The position numbers and the translations under genes are program-made. A stretch of 64,000 nucleotides of DNA from an uncultured Candidatus Pelagibacter sp. Its GTDB lineage: Bacteria > Pseudomonadota > Alphaproteobacteria > Pelagibacterales > Pelagibacteraceae. Where the stretch lies: the NCBI GenBank assembly GCA_905616465.1, contig CAJQSX010000023.1:88027-152026 (forward strand). Reading direction: 5' to 3'. Under the pieces are notes generated by a model. The model did no database searches and had not been told where the DNA came from. It saw only the letters and a list, made by a program, of their open reading frames with translations. Below are positions 63,698-64,000 of the stretch, in pieces; position 1 is the first letter of the stretch; each line of letters starts with the position of its first letter.

Positions 63698-64000
63698 ATG
63701 TTGCAGCCAGTTAGAACTAAATGGAGGAAAGCACACAAAGGAAGAATTCATGGTGTGGCTACACGTGCGTCTAAAATTAATTATGGTTCATTTGCATTGA
63801 AAGCAATGTCACCTGAAAGAGTAACTGGAAAGCAGATAGAAGCAGCTAGGGTGGCACTTACAAGACATATGAAAAGACAAGGAAGAGTATGGACAAGAGT
63901 GTTCCCAAATATTCCTGTTTCAAAAAAGCCAATTGAAGTTCGAATGGGTAAAGGTAAAGGTAATCCAGAATTTTTTGCTTGTAGAGTTAAACCTGGAAGA
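63698..64000 (+). CDS. rplP: 50S ribosomal protein L16 (3' end outside window)
   Basis: ATG at 63698: [71 protein letters not shown]. Confidence 0.95.
   Translation, partial: MLQPVRTKWRKAHKGRIHGVATRASKINYGSFALKAMSPERVTGKQIEAARVALTRHMKRQGRVWTRVFPNIPVSKKPIEVRMGKGKGNPEFFACRVKPGR

Noticed and set aside
1-64000. CRISPR arrays, transposases, phage genes, rRNA, long tandem repeats
   Set aside because: Looked for and not seen; homopolymer A/T runs are base composition, not repeats
46133-64000. Unusual gene order in the ribosomal protein block
   Set aside because: Order is canonical (rplKAJL-rpoBC-rpsLG-fusA-rpsJ-rplCDWB-rpsS-rplV-rpsC-rplP); ordinary

Overview
AT-rich, densely packed chromosomal window with gene content, codon usage and short intergenic gaps typical of a streamlined marine alphaproteobacterium, most likely SAR11/Pelagibacterales (taxonomic inference, not computed). 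It holds mostly core genes: rpoZ, dusA, a phosphohexomutase, nrdAB, a 2-methylcitrate cassette (prpD-prpB-prpC), glmS next to an acetyltransferase-only GlmU, class II DAHP synthase, nadE, cysS, cimA, a map-purB-purC-purS-purQ-purL-bolA-grxD reverse operon, and from ~44 kb a long tuf-secE-nusG-rplKAJL-rpoBC-rpsLG-fusA-rpsJ-rplCDWB-rpsS-rplV-rpsC-rplP run. There are five tRNAs (Leu-TAA, Thr-TGT, Tyr-GTA, Gly-TCC, Trp-CCA). No rRNA, CRISPR array, prophage or transposon was seen. Items most worth a second look: (1) a cobalamin riboswitch upstream of a BtuB-like TonB receptor and a small DUF6580-like membrane protein (candidate inner-membrane corrinoid permease), with an 8-nt complementarity between the riboswitch core and the ribosome-binding region; (2) a structured ~110-nt leader before rpsL with two copies of CTGCCA that can each pair with the same 5' strand; (3) a tRNA-Leu nested between two CDSs, containing the stop codon of the upstream CDS and the only obvious Shine-Dalgarno of nadK; (4) a DRE-TIM aldolase fusion next to a KdsB-like cytidylyltransferase, suggesting an uncharacterised CMP-ulosonate sugar route; (5) a stand-alone GlmU left-handed beta-helix domain; (6) a dyad-symmetric element upstream of an RNR that lacks ATP-cones.
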